DNA of 64,000 bases from Adiantum capillus-veneris (taxonomy: Eukaryota; Streptophyta; Polypodiopsida; Polypodiales; Pteridaceae), in assembly GCA_014529385.2 (NCBI GenBank), contig CM043964.1, positions 6,359,997 to 6,423,996 of the forward strand. Reading direction: 5' to 3'. Positions 31,476-43,200 of the stretch are shown piece by piece; the stretch's first letter is position 1; every line of letters starts with the position of its first letter. Both the position numbers and the translations under genes were made by a program. The notes under the pieces were generated by a model. It worked only from the letters and a program-made list of their open reading frames with translations. It did not search any database and was not told where the DNA came from.

Positions 31476-32940
31476 ATGCACTTACGCTCTGGGCGGGTGC
31501 TAGAACATGAGCATATTGAGGGTGCCTCTGTTCATACGGACACCCATTACCCATCCACGATAGAATCTAGACCCTCAGCGGGGACACAAGGTAGCACCAC
31601 CCAAGACCCTAAAATAGCCGCTAGTGATTCCTTCTCCGACTCAGAAATCATGGAAGCATACCCTACCCAAAACACTGAGAGAGAAGGCCATGCACCTCCC
31701 GAAGCTCCACAGCCTAGTACTAGTATGTTTAGCCGTTTCATGGAAACATTAGGTAGAGCTACTCGCTCAGAACCTGATGCAAATGAAGCACACGAAGGGG
31801 GTGGGGAAGTGGACTCTCCTTTCACATCGCATGTGGACCCCACACCCCCAAAGAGTGTCCATGTGGATATCCTGCCAACTTCTTACCAAGAAGGCCCTGT
31901 TGAGCTGCCTCCTTCAGAAGTTCCCTCTAGAGTACCGTTGGTGACAAGTAAAACCACGGGGAGCAACATTGCTTCTACCTCACAAGAAACCGTTAACACG
32001 TCGACTCTAGAAGGATTGTTCATTAATGATCATTGGACATACGACCTCCGCACTGAGGTGTTGACGGATCTACACTCTGGCCACGCCTACCATGTAGGAT
32101 GGATAGAGATTGTACAATCCACCTCTAGTGCCACGAGCATCGAAGATCAACAGAAAATGATCTGTAATGTTATCCATGGCATTATTCAATCAGAAAGGCA
32201 AAACTGAGGGGTAAATATACTCTCAACTGGCCCCATGAGATTTCTGGATAGGAGCAAGGCTCAACAGTCTACTCTATCACAAATGGAGACTCCTCTAATG
32301 AGCCCCATGGACCCATCTTACGTCATTTCACCTGGGGTCTCTATGCAATCTGAGCCTCTGAGCGAAAACTTTAGCTTCCCTAACTTGGCTCAACCCTCTA
32401 TTAAGGAAAACACAGTGCTCACTCCAGGGATAAGCCTGACAGAGAATGTACCGATGACATCTACAGTTAGCGCAGTGCCACTACCTAGTGTCGTAGTACC
32501 TAATATGGGGCCTCGACCATATGTGCCTCTAGCCCCTTATGCACACATGGCCCCCACACCTCCAATTGTACCAGTTGTTCATGCTCCTCGAGTGCCGCTC
32601 CCTAGCCCTTATCCGAGTGGACCTATGCCCGGTTATGTTCCATATCCTGCATCATCCACACATATGCCAAGACCGGTACCCGTCCCTCTCCCACATATGA
32701 TTCCAAGAGTACCTCCACCGGCCCTGCCTCCTCACATAGGTGAATTGGCAGCGTTTGCTCAAACCATAGGTCGATCTATCGCGGAAAATATGCGTCATGC
32801 ATCTGATAGAGAGCCTAGAAGTAAGGCAGTACAAATTGCCAAACTCACACAAAAATTCAATGGGGACGAAGATGCTAGGAAACACATTGAAGTGTTTGAA
32901 CAAGTATGTGATTCCTTAGGGGAACGCAACGAACTACATA
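31476..32940 (+). pseudogene. Gag N-terminal half of A1
   Basis: It opens MHLRSGRVLEHEHIEGASVH and is collinear with A2 residues 1-490. One TGA (32205-32207) replaces the CGA of A2. After it the same frame continues with a Pro-rich region (GPRPYVPLAPYAHMAPTPP) and the start of the capsid domain (AKLTQKFNGDEDARKHIEVF). It is cut at 32940 by element D within NELHKCNAL. Confidence 0.88.
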
Positions 32941-34564
32941 TGTCATAAAATCTAATATCTAACTAACCCAAATGATTTTCTCATATTAAATTGATCACTT
33001 AATGTGGGAGAATAAACGGGAACAAGTGTTAAGATATAGGTATGTGCTTTTAGATCTATCTCAACACGGGGCCAATGTAAAGGGGCCCAAAAGGGAGATG
33101 GTCTATCAAAGAGCAAAGCTAACCAATGGAGCATAAGACCTTAGGGTTAGCTTCATTGAAGACCTCCAATAAATGTGTGTAAAAGTCCTTTTGACCTTAA
33201 GTAAGCTAGGGTTGAGCTTGAGGTGGGAACCCGGCCCAAGCTCGAGGTGCTTGTCCTGCTTGAGGTGCTTGTCATGCTTGAGGTGTTTTTCATGCTTGAG
33301 GTGCTTGATTAAGATGCTTGAGGTGCTTGACTGGCTCCATGCTTGAGGTGCTTGACTTGCTGCATGATTAAAGTACTTGAGGTGCCTTGAGAAGCTTGCC
33401 TGAGATGCTTGTGGGAACCCCCCTAGTTCAAGTGCTTTGTCATGCTTGGTGAGTAAGGTGCTTGATCACCTAAACGTCAAAAGCATTCCTACAAGAGGGG
33501 GGGCGAGCCCTTTTCCTAGGGCCTAGAGAGAGAACACCCACTCACACACACAAGGGAAGCCCATCTTGAAGAGGCAGCAAGGACACATGTCAGGCCCCTA
33601 CCCATGTTACCTTCATGTGTTGCTTGAAGCCTATTGGCTAGGATTCAAAGGGGTCCAATGATAAATTACATGAATTATCTAATTGTTTTAGCATTTATCA
33701 AGTCCTCTCTCTCAAAGGGGAAAGGGGGACACTTGTCCCAAGGCTACCCATGTTGCTTGTAATGGCTCCTGCTTGTGATTGGCTAGGCCTGGAGGGGTCC
33801 AATGAGCTTCAGGCATGAGCTACAAGGGGGGGTCGACCCAAGCAAGCTAGGGGGGTGCCTAGGGGGTATACTCACCCACACACACTCACAAGCACTCTCA
33901 TTGTGTGATATGCAAAGTGCAAGAGCTCCCTCTCCAAGCAAGTAGAGGTTGAGAGCCTACACCAACACTCTTGGCTATGGAGTGCAAATCCAACCAAGAG
34001 CCATGCTTCAATGCTTAAGCTTGCCATCTCCTTCTTCTTCATTACTATGCTATTATGTATGCTAGCAACAAGAGTATGATAAGTGAGGAACTAATTCTTT
34101 CTCCTACGAAATGTTTCTTCTTCCTCTTCCCTACCCTCATTCCCTGCTAGCTCTCTCCACCTTCGAAGGTGTTTGAGGTCTTGGGACTGAGGCTTGGGAT
34201 AGTTAAAGCTTTCTTCAAGTTTATGTTATGTTTGTGGTGCATGAAGCCTTCCATCTTCATGGCATCACCTAGGTCACAAGGAACACAAAGACTGTATTGT
34301 AACAAGTCTCTCTTTATGGGAGAAATCATAATACAAATGCCTATTGGAGGGGGGACCGGCTCCACATAAATCCGGTCCTCAATTGTTGTCATGTTCTCTA
34401 AACTCTCTCTCTTGCAAAAGTATTGTCTATGCCAAGTTAACTAATTGCTATGATTATGTTGCTATCTTCAATTATGTCTACCCGCTATGCTCACAAAATC
34501 ATTTCTTGAAAGTACTCTCATTAAATTCCGCTATTCTCAAATTGAATAGGCAAATTCCATTACA
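32941..34564 (+). repeat. 5' LTR of D (1624 bp)
   Basis: It starts TGTCATAAAATC and ends AATTCCATTACA. It contains a GCTTGAGGTGCTTG minisatellite (about 33200-33410). Confidence 0.95.
33200..33410 (+). repeat. GCTTGAGGTG minisatellite in the D 5' LTR
   Basis: About ten irregular copies of a 12-20 base unit around CATGCTTGAGGTGCTTG, interrupted by short insertions. The same array is in the 3' LTR at about 38888-39105. Confidence 0.8.
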
Positions 34565-34565
34565 T

Positions 34566-34577
34566 TGGTATCAGAGC
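34566..34577 (+). other. Primer-binding site 1 of D (initiator Met tRNA)
   Basis: TGGTATCAGAGC, one base after the LTR end. It is a perfect iMet site. Confidence 0.9.
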
Positions 34578-34813
34578 ATTTGGTTTCTCTTTTCTTGCTT
34601 AAGAAGAGAGGTCCTTAAGTAGCCTATAAATTGTTGTCATGTTCTCTAAACTCTCTCTCTTGCAAAAGTATTGTCTATGCCAAGTTAACTAATTGCTATG
34701 ATTATGTTGCTATCTTCAATTATGTCTACCCACTATGCTCACAAAATCATTTCTTGAAAGTACTCTCATTAAATTCCGCTATTCTCAAATTGAATAGGCA
34801 AATTCCATTACAT

Positions 34814-34825
34814 TGGTATCAGAGT
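34814..34825 (+). other. Primer-binding site 2 of D (duplicate, one mismatch)
   Basis: TGGTATCAGAGT in the second duplication unit, preceded by the same LTR-end sequence ATTACA. The last base differs from the iMet site. Confidence 0.8.
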
Positions 34826-34876
34826 TTTTGGTTTCTCTTTTCTTGCTTAAGAAGAGAGGTCCTTAAGTAGCCTATA

Positions 34877-35226
34877 AATGGTTGATGTTGTTAATTATAA
34901 TAGAGTAAGTGGAACTGGGATCTAATACCGGTTTTGTTAAGCCCACTATGTGGGGGATGGTGCACACCTCGGGAGCTTTGGACTTAATAATGGAGTCTTT
35001 TTAGACTTGCCTACGGCTTTACCATTATTGAGCCATAAGAAGTCCGAAAGGAGCTAGCCCTTGGCAACTCTGCTATGTTAGACCTACTCCTCTACTCTCT
35101 ATAATTAACCACTTTGAGCCGTGGGTGTAGATACTTAAGAGCCGATTTTCAAAGGCTAAGAGGAGTGGCAACTAAGGTTTGAATTGCCAAAGCATACACT
35201 AAGTACATACATAAAATTTTGTTAAC
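34877..35226 (+). other. Leader of D between the duplication and the ORF
   Basis: No ORF is recognised. It contains inverted segments such as AATAATGGAGTC and ACCATTATTGAG that could form a stem. The gag ATG follows GTTAAC. Confidence 0.4.
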
Positions 35227-38200
35227 ATGGCTGACAATAATCAAGAGAGTAGAATGAACAGTGATATCTTTGATTTTGCACATGAAGGTGCTAATGATGA
35301 TGCTCCCATGTTTGTGAATTATCTTGTGACTAAGTTGCAACAAGCTATGGGCAACCCTACCTTGCAAGCCGAAGTTACTCAACAACTTCGTGCCTATGGA
35401 ATTTCCCTTCCTCTCCAAGAGGAGAGAGAGCTTAGGAGGCCTCTTGAAGAGACCCCCAAAAGAAGACTCTCTCCCATTCGAGAGGAGGAATCCAAAGAGA
35501 AAGAAAGCAATGAAAGTCTAAGTTCTTCTGAAGATGTGGCTCCACGAAGAAGGCGGTCTAGACGATCGCCTACTCCTCCCAAGAGGAAAAGAGCAACCCA
35601 TAGTCCTTCTCCTCATCACTCTCAAAGGCAAGAGAGGAAACAAAGGAAGAAAAGGGCTAGGAAGAGGTCACCCTCTTCTCCTTCTTCTTCACCTTCCTTC
35701 TCTTCCGATGAAAGTTATGGCTATTCTCCTAGAGAATACAAGAGGGGAGGGCATCGCAAATCATTTCCTGCATGGCGAAGGTCACAAAAGCTAAAGAAGT
35801 TCAAGGAGGGAGGAAAGAGTATCTCTTTTCTCACCTACGATGGCACCTTTGGTGCTACCGACAAAGTGTTGGCCTTCATCCAGCAATTTGATGCGGCCTT
35901 TGGGGACGAGGGATTCACAGAGTCCTCCAAGCTACGCCATGTAGCTATGCACTTCCAAAAATCAGCTCGTCAATGGTGGGCTAGCCTTCGTGGCAATGGA
36001 GAAGCCCCAAAGACATGGAAAACTCTACGAGTTTCCATCATGAAGCAATTTCTTCCAAGCGATACTAAAGATAAAGTTCTTACCGAATGGCGCGGCTTGA
36101 AGCTCCTCTCTCATGAGTCTATCAACAAGTATGTAGATAAGTTTTGGGATTTACATCTCAAAGCTACTGTCTTTCAAAAGATAGACTTTGCCGAGCAAAG
36201 ACAACAATTCTGTGCGGGATTACCTGAAGAGATGGCCGAATATATCAACTCTCAACGGCCCGGTACTATTACCGAAGTAATCCACCACACCATGGTTGCT
36301 TCACACATCAATTTCCATCAAGGGGCTAGACGTAATGTCAAGCCCATGGAAAACAAAGATAAAAATGATGCAAGGGGGAAATCCAATGCTCAAAATAATT
36401 CCCAAGGCACTTCCAACAACAACAACAACAATCGGTCCAAGGAGAAGGGAGTTTACAAAGGTAAAAACAAACTCTCTCCTGAAGAGCTTGAAGCTTTTCG
36501 CAAGGACCATAAGTGTTTCAAGTGTGGGGAGCAAGGACATGGCTATCGTTCTTGCCCCAAGAAGAATACTCGCAATGAGACTCCTAGGGCTTCCACCATC
36601 GAAGCTCCAAAAGAGGATGCTCATTGCAAAGGATCATCACTCTCCTATGCTTGGGGAAAGGTAAGAGAGCATGATGCCTTCATCTTGTTTGACCCTGGCT
36701 CTACTCTCAACTTCATATCAATAGAGTTGGCCACCAAGTTGGGCATTCAAGCTTTTGAGATGGGAGATATAGTAACAGCTGATGCAGCTTTCAAGGGACA
36801 ACAAGCCTCCGTTACTCCCTTGATTGGGAAGTTGAGGCTTCATGTCCAAAGCTATGTCGACAAAGAAGACTTCTTCATCTCTCCCCTCCAACATCAGGAT
36901 GTTATCCTAGGGGCACCATGGTTTGATCGCATGGCTACCAACATGAAGTTCCCTGAAAGGAGAATTTACTTCACCTACAGGGGAAAGAACATGTATATAG
37001 ATGCTAATGAGCGTGGTCGCACTATTCCACTTGTAAATCCTCTTTCTTTTGATAAATCAATGAAGAGCTCAGTTTCTGCGTACATGATTTATGTCAAAGA
37101 GTCTCTAAAAGCTAATAATGTTTCATCAAATGAAAATGATAGGAATCAAGAAGAGTTAGACTTGTCTACTTTTCTAAAAGGATTCCAAGATGTATTCATC
37201 GATGATATCCCTATGGACCTACCTCCAAAACGAGGGGATGATGACCATCGTATTGAGCTCCTTCCAGGAAGCTCACCGCCTAACAAACCTCCTTATCGAG
37301 TCTCACAAGCTCAACAAGAGGAGATCATGAGGCAAGTACAAGAGCTGGTAGACAAAGGGATGGTGAGGCCTAGTTCCTCTCCCTTTTGTTCTCCAGTCCT
37401 TTTAGTGCAAAAGAAAGATGGTACATACCGTATGTGTGTGGACTATCGAGCACTAAACCATATCACTATCAAAAACAGATTTCCCGTACCTCGGGTAGAA
37501 GATCTGTTTGATAAGCTACAAGGCTCTACCTACTTCAGTAGGATTGACCTTAAGAGTGGCTATCATCAAATAAGGATAGTGGATGAGGATATCTTAAAGA
37601 CCGCGTTTCGCACAACATTTGGTCTTTATGAATATCTAGTCATGCCTTTTGGCTTGACTAATGCACCAGCTACGTTCAATCGTTTGATGGAGAAAATTTT
37701 TAGACTATATCAAAAATTCACTGGAGTGTTCTTCGATGATATCATCATCTACTCCAAGTCTTTGGAGGAACATAAGCAACATCTCCAAGTGATTTTTCAA
37801 GCCTTGAGGGAGAACAAACTTTTTCTCAACCAAAAGAAAAGTGAATTCTTCCTTCAAGAGATTCAATATCTAGGCCATATTATCTCTCACGATGGTATTC
37901 GTATGGATCCATCAAAGTTAGAGGTAATAAAATCATGGCCTAACCCAAGGAATCTACATGAGCTAAGAAGCTTTATTGGTATGTGTGCATACTATAGACG
38001 CTTCATAGCAAAATTCTCTCAAGTAGAAGGACCACTACACGACTTAACCAAGAAGAACGTTAAGTTTGTATGGACTGCTAAGGAGCAAAATGCTTTTGAA
38101 AAACTCAAAGAGAAGCTTACTTCCCAACCAGTCCTCGTGCTTCCGGATCTCTCAAAGCCATTTGAGGTCCAATGTGATGCTTGTGGTGATTGCCTTGGAG

Positions 38201-38550
38201 CGGTTTTGCTTCAAGAAGGGCATGCCATAGCATATGAGAGCCGAAGGCTCAATGGTGATGAACGAGTCTTGGGCATTTATGAGAAAGAGCTTTTAGCTAT
38301 TCTACATGCCCTAGACACATGGAAGCACTACCTATTGGGGACTCCATTTATCCTACGAACCGACCACCAAAGTCTCAAGTATTTCATGATGCAAACCAAG
38401 CTTTCCGACAAACAAATGAGGTGGGCAAATTTTCTTTCGCAATTTAATTTCCATATTGCTCACATAGCTGGTAAGCAAAATCAAGTTGCCGATGCACTTT
38501 CACGACGACCAAAAGTTAATGCGGTGTCTATAGCTACTCACAATGATTGA
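35227..38550 (+). CDS. Gag-protease-RT-RNase H polyprotein of D, no integrase
   Basis: An intact 1107-codon ORF from the first ATG after the leader. Residues about 70-190 are Ser/Arg/Lys-rich (RRRRSRRSPTPPKRKR). A retrotrans_gag capsid follows at about 200-380 (SARQWWASLRGNGEAPKTWK) and a zinc knuckle near 435 (CFKCGEQGHGYRSC). The retropepsin is near 480 (AFILFDPGSTLNFIS). The RT spans about 690-890, with YRMCVDYRALNHITIKNRFP, LMPFGLTNAPATF-like MPFGLTNAPATFNR, and an FFDD catalytic box (GVFFDDIIIYS). The gypsy RNase H has all acidic residues (VQCDACGDCLGAV, YEKELLAILHAL, RTDHQSLKYF, QVADALSRR). It then ends NAVSIATHND-stop, where other elements continue for about 450 residues of integrase. 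The RT should be functional if FFDD is tolerated. Confidence 0.92.
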   Translation: MADNNQESRMNSDIFDFAHEGANDDAPMFVNYLVTKLQQAMGNPTLQAEVTQQLRAYGISLPLQEERELRRPLEETPKRRLSPIREEESKEKESNESLSSSEDVAPRRRRSRRSPTPPKRKRATHSPSPHHSQRQERKQRKKRARKRSPSSPSSSPSFSSDESYGYSPREYKRGGHRKSFPAWRRSQKLKKFKEGGKSISFLTYDGTFGATDKVLAFIQQFDAAFGDEGFTESSKLRHVAMHFQKSARQWWASLRGNGEAPKTWKTLRVSIMKQFLPSDTKDKVLTEWRGLKLLSHESINKYVDKFWDLHLKATVFQKIDFAEQRQQFCAGLPEEMAEYINSQRPGTITEVIHHTMVASHINFHQGARRNVKPMENKDKNDARGKSNAQNNSQGTSNNNNNNRSKEKGVYKGKNKLSPEELEAFRKDHKCFKCGEQGHGYRSCPKKNTRNETPRASTIEAPKEDAHCKGSSLSYAWGKVREHDAFILFDPGSTLNFISIELATKLGIQAFEMGDIVTADAAFKGQQASVTPLIGKLRLHVQSYVDKEDFFISPLQHQDVILGAPWFDRMATNMKFPERRIYFTYRGKNMYIDANERGRTIPLVNPLSFDKSMKSSVSAYMIYVKESLKANNVSSNENDRNQEELDLSTFLKGFQDVFIDDIPMDLPPKRGDDDHRIELLPGSSPPNKPPYRVSQAQQEEIMRQVQELVDKGMVRPSSSPFCSPVLLVQKKDGTYRMCVDYRALNHITIKNRFPVPRVEDLFDKLQGSTYFSRIDLKSGYHQIRIVDEDILKTAFRTTFGLYEYLVMPFGLTNAPATFNRLMEKIFRLYQKFTGVFFDDIIIYSKSLEEHKQHLQVIFQALRENKLFLNQKKSEFFLQEIQYLGHIISHDGIRMDPSKLEVIKSWPNPRNLHELRSFIGMCAYYRRFIAKFSQVEGPLHDLTKKNVKFVWTAKEQNAFEKLKEKLTSQPVLVLPDLSKPFEVQCDACGDCLGAVLLQEGHAIAYESRRLNGDERVLGIYEKELLAILHALDTWKHYLLGTPFILRTDHQSLKYFMMQTKLSDKQMRWANFLSQFNFHIAHIAGKQNQVADALSRRPKVNAVSIATHND

Positions 38551-38618
38551 CTAATGACTAAGACTTTATCTCTTCTACCTCATAGTCGAGGACGACTATG
38601 ATTTCAAGAGAGAGGTAA
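38551..38618 (+). other. Short 3' untranslated stretch and PPT of D
   Basis: 68 bases from the stop codon to the 3' LTR. CCTCATAGTCGAGGACGACT resembles the end of the untranslated tail in complete gypsy elements. The purine run TCAAGAGAGAGGTAA abuts the LTR. Confidence 0.6.
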
Positions 38619-40242
38619 TGTCATAAAATCTAATATCTAACTAACCCAAATGATTTTCTCATATTAAATTGATCACTTAATGTGGGAGAATAAACGGGAA
38701 CAAGTGTTAAGATATAGGTATGTGCTTTTAGATCTATCTCAACACGGGGCCAATGTAAAGGGGCCCAAAAGGGAGATGGTCTATCAAAGAGCAAGGCTAA
38801 CCAATGGAGCATAAGACCTTAGGGTTAGCTTCATTGAAGACCTCCAATAAATGTGTGTAAAAGTCCTTTTGACCTTAAGTAAGCTAGGGTTGAGCTTGAG
38901 GTGGGAACCCGGCCCAAGCTCGAGGTGCTTGTCCTGCTTGAGGTGCTTGTCATGCTTGAGGTGTTTTTCATGCTTGAGGTGCTTGATTAAGATGCTTGAG
39001 GTGCTTGACTGGCTCCATGCTTGAGGTGCTTGACTTGCTGCATGATTAAAGTACTTGAGGTGCCTTGAGAAGCTTGCCTGAGATGCTTGTGGGAACCCCC
39101 CTAGTTCAAGTGCTTTTTCATGCTTGGTGAGTAAGGTGCTTGATCACCTAAAAGTCAAAAGCATTCCTACAAGAGGGGGGGCGAGCCCTTTTCCTAGGGC
39201 CTAGAGAGAGAACACCCACTCACACACACAAGGGAAGCCCATCTTGAAGAGGCAGCAAGGACACATGTCAGGCCCCTACCCATGTTACCTTCATGTGTTG
39301 CTTGAAGCCTATTGGCTAGGATTCAAAGGGGTCCAATGATAAATTACATGAATTATCTAATTGTTTTAGCATTTATCAAGTCCTCTCTCTCAAAGGGGAA
39401 AGGGGGACACTTGTCCCAAGGCTACCCATGTTGCTTGTAATGGCTCCTGCTTGTGATTAGCTAGGCCTAGAGGGGTCCAATGAGCTTCAGGCATGAGCTA
39501 CAAGGGGGGGTCGACCCAAGCAAGCTAGGGGGGTGCCTAGGGGGTATACTCACCCACACACACTCACAAGCACTCTCATTGTGTGATATGCAAAGTGCAA
39601 GAGCTCCCTCTCCAAACAAGTAGAGGTTGAGAGCCTACACCAACACTCTTGGCTATGGAGTGCAAATCCAACCAAGAGCCATGCTTCAATGCTTAAGCTT
39701 GCCATCTCCTTCTTCTTCATTACTATGCTATTATGTATTCTAGCAACAAGAGTATGATAAGTGAGTAACTAATTCTTTCTCCTACGAAATGTTTCTTCTT
39801 CCTCTTCCCTACCCTCATTCCCTGCTAGCTCTCTCCACCTTCGAAGGTGTTTGAGGTCTTGGGACTGAGGCTTGGGATAGTTAAAGCTTTCTTCAAGTTT
39901 ATGTTATGTTTGTGGTGCATGAAGCCTTCCATCTTCATGGCATCACCTAGGTCACAAGGAAAACAAAGACTGTATTGTAACAAGTCTCTCTTTATGGGAG
40001 AAATCATAATACAAATGCCTATTGGAGGGGGGACCGGCTCCACATAAATCCGGTCCTCAATTGTTGTCATGTTCTCTAAACTCTCTCTCTTGCAAAAGTA
40101 TTGTCTATGCCAAGTTAACTAATTGCTATGATTATGTTGCTATCTTCAATTATGTCTACCCGCTATGCTCACAAAATCATTTCTTGAAAGTACTCTCATT
40201 AAATTCCGCTATTCTCAAATTGAATAGGCAAATTCCATTACA
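38619..40242 (+). repeat. 3' LTR of D (1624 bp)
   Basis: Same length and ends as the 5' LTR. It is followed directly by the ACATA duplication and resumption of A1 gag (ACATAAGTGCAATGCC). Confidence 0.95.
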
Positions 40243-43200
40243 ACATAAGTGCAATGCCTTAAGCTTGACATTAAGTGGGAAGGCTGGAGATTGGTATAGG
40301 ACCCTAAGGGTGGACGAGAAAACAATCTACCCTACCCTTCGAAGGTTGTTTCTAAAGGAGTACATACGAGAAGGTGTGCTTTGGGGTGTAGCATCTCAGC
40401 TAGAGAAGGCTGAACGTAAGGAAGGAGAGTCAATAAGGGACTTCATTAGTCGTCTAAAGCACTTAAACTCTCACTGCCCTGTAAATGAGCGCTTTAACAA
40501 TAACCAACTGCTTGATCGATTCATTCGAGGGTTGAGGAATGAAGGAATCTATAATGGACTAGTGATTAGAGGTATCACAACCTGGGAAGATGTCACTGCC
40601 AATGCAATCCAATTAGAGGACAACTTGATGATAGCAGGCATGAGGGTGTCTACTGACACGAGATCCACTAGCTCACAAGCCATTGAGTATGAACCCATGA
40701 CTACAAAGCCCATTGCCAATGAGCTAAAGGTATTTGAGACATTCTTGACAGGCCTCACCAAGGCAATCCAAGAGTCTCTTAAGGATAATCGACCCCCTCA
40801 AAATAGTCACATGTATCCAAGAAGGGAGCAACAATGGTGTTCCATTTGCTTAGGTCCACATAGCACTAGTGAGTGCCCTACGTTTAGAGTAAAATTTAAT
40901 GGAACTTGCAACGCATGTGGTAGGTATGGTCACCAAGCTAAGGATTGTTTAATGATCAAACGTATTATGGCAAATAGACCACCTGTAGCCTGGACGGATG
41001 CACCTCAAGCTCCTGTATTGATGCCTGCTCCACCTGTTGAGCAACTACCGCAACACATGGTCCCTAGATCTCAAAATGTTGTACAAGCTACACCGCTACC
41101 ACCTCCTGTGCTAGGGCAGCAGCCCCCGCATCCAAGAGTCGCCCCTATGAACCAAGTGGGTTGCGAGCCATCTAATGCTTATGCAGATGGCTGTGAGGAG
41201 GGAATAGACACTAGTATTGCCTACGGACTTGATACATTGGAAGAGTGTCCTATATACTACATGGAAGATTGTTGGGGGCAAGTCAAGCCGGTTTATCAAG
41301 CTGCTGCTCTCGCATCCAGAGGTCAAAATATCAACACCCAGGCTAGGAGGCCACCTCTTTAATGCTACGAGTGTGGTGGACCACATCGGGCAGCGGAGTG
41401 CCCTATTAGGCTGCAAAAGAATGCTGCACAGATGCAAATGAATCAAGGGAGCATGTCTGCAATGCCAATACTCACATGTAATCGTTGTGGCATAGATCGC
41501 TTGATTGCCCAATGCCCCTATAACCCAAATGCCCCTAAAATCACACCCCTAAATTTGGTCGAAATTGTTAGTGTGACATCGCCAATACCACCCGTCGCAC
41601 CCGCTTCGAAGAGAGAGATACCGCGTCAGTTATCCAAGCAAAGAAAAAGAAGACACGAAGGAAGAGGTCGCAGAATACGGGAAATTCAAAGCCAAGTTCC
41701 AAAACAAACATAGGAACAGGAGATGACCCCGTGTATATGAATGACCTCGAGGATGATTCAGATTCAATCGAGACAATGGAGACTAAAACCAATACCACAA
41801 AGGGAAAGACCGACAAAGAAAACCGTAACATGGAACCAAATGAAAACCGAATAAGAGAAAACCATAAAGAGCCTCTGAAAACACCACAAGTGTTTCCAAA
41901 TCCAATCCAAGACCCCCAAGATAAACCGCAGAGGCAAAAAGGGAAGAATCGTAAAAAGAAGATTGGGACGTATCCAAACCCAGTAGACGAGATTGAGCAG
42001 GTGAAACATCTCAGAGGTTTAGTGGAGGAGACTCAAAGGAAACTAGAACCAGAACCCATGCATGTCAAAATTCATGACACAGTGTTTCCCACGCAAGTTC
42101 ATCCACCCCACATGAACCATAGACCGTTAGCCATATCTAGGATCATCCAAGAAGGGAGTGAGGACGGGACATCAGAAAGTGAGCATACACCTTTCTTGTT
42201 GGAAAGGATGTTTAACGAAGGAATACTTGATCCCATTGAGGAATATGAGATTCCAACCTCACCAGTTCCTAGTCAAGGACCTACACCCTGCAAAACGCCA
42301 ATGAATGTTGCCAAACTAGTGGACTTCATGTCTTCTGAGGTCCGAACCACGATCATAGACAAGTTGTATGGAGATCCTGATTTATTCCTTGCACTTCGAG
42401 CATTCCTTAACGGAGAGCTACGAACGGGATTACCGCAGTTTGCGCAACCAAATAGGCCTGACTCAATTATGATTGATGAGGAAAATCATGTGCAATCACT
42501 TGACTTAGATGGACACGAGTCTGTGATCGAGGTACCCATTAACGAATTAGGGCAGTATTTTGAAGGCGACGAGTCTAATGCGACCCTACCCATCACTACC
42601 AAGGGATTAACTATAAAGGGAATTCTTGATGGTGGTGCGGGAGTTAGCATCGTTACAAAAGATTGTTGGGAATCCATGGGAAAACCCCGCCTCAGTGTTA
42701 CTAACATTGTGGTAAATATGGCAAATGGTACCATAGCCAAACCTATGGGGATGCTCAAGGATCTTAAGATCAATGTTCTAGGACACAAGGTACGACATAC
42801 GTTCATTGTAATGGATTTCTCTAAACACCTTATGTCATATGAAATGATTTTAGGACGACCATTCATGAGGGAAGCACAAATGGTTCACGATTGGTCTAAA
42901 AATCATGTCTATTTGCAATTCCAAGACTCTGTCCTTAGAGTGGATTTGGTGACTGGTAAGGTACACCCCTTAGGGAGTAAAACCATTATTGATCATCGCT
43001 CTGACACCACAGTTCACTCGGCCCCACTACAATATTGTTACACTTTTAAGAAGGATACAGACATTGGCCAAGATTCTCCTTACATGGATGTGTTACCGGG
43101 TATGACGGAATCAGACAATGTGGATTGGGTCCACCTAGCATCAACCATAGACACTTGGGGAAATAGGGGGACGACCTGGGTAACACCTGAGGGGGATGAA

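Larger units (their letters stand above)
34381..34876 (+). repeat. 248-bp tandem duplication of the LTR end and PBS in D
   Basis: Unit 1 (34381-34628) spans the last 184 bases of the 5' LTR, the PBS and the next about 50 bases. Unit 2 (34629-34876) repeats them with few changes (CCGCTATG against CCACTATG; GAGCATTTGG against GAGTTTTTGG). The 3' LTR has no second copy. Confidence 0.95.
32941..40242 (+). mobile_element. Element D: Ty3/gypsy element without integrase, recent insertion
   Basis: LTRs are 32941-34564 and 38619-40242, both 1624 bp, with at least nine substitutions between them by eye. ACATA is duplicated at 32936-32940 and 40243-40247 in A1 gag. Inside are an iMet PBS, a 248-bp duplication of the LTR end plus PBS, a 350-bp leader, one intact ORF (35227-38550) for gag, protease, RT and RNase H, a 68-bp 3' untranslated stretch and the second LTR. 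No integrase sequence is found anywhere in the element. It is the innermost layer of the nest. Confidence 0.95.

Noticed and set aside
33200-33410. CRISPR-like array of GCTTGAGGTG repeats
   Set aside because: Units and spacers are irregular, no unique spacers of fixed length exist, and the array lies inside both LTRs of a plant element.
42486-42866. 126-codon minus-strand frame opposite the A1 protease (repeated at 55109-55489)
   Set aside because: It is a shadow of the conserved gag-protease frame; both copies are open only because the sense strand is conserved.
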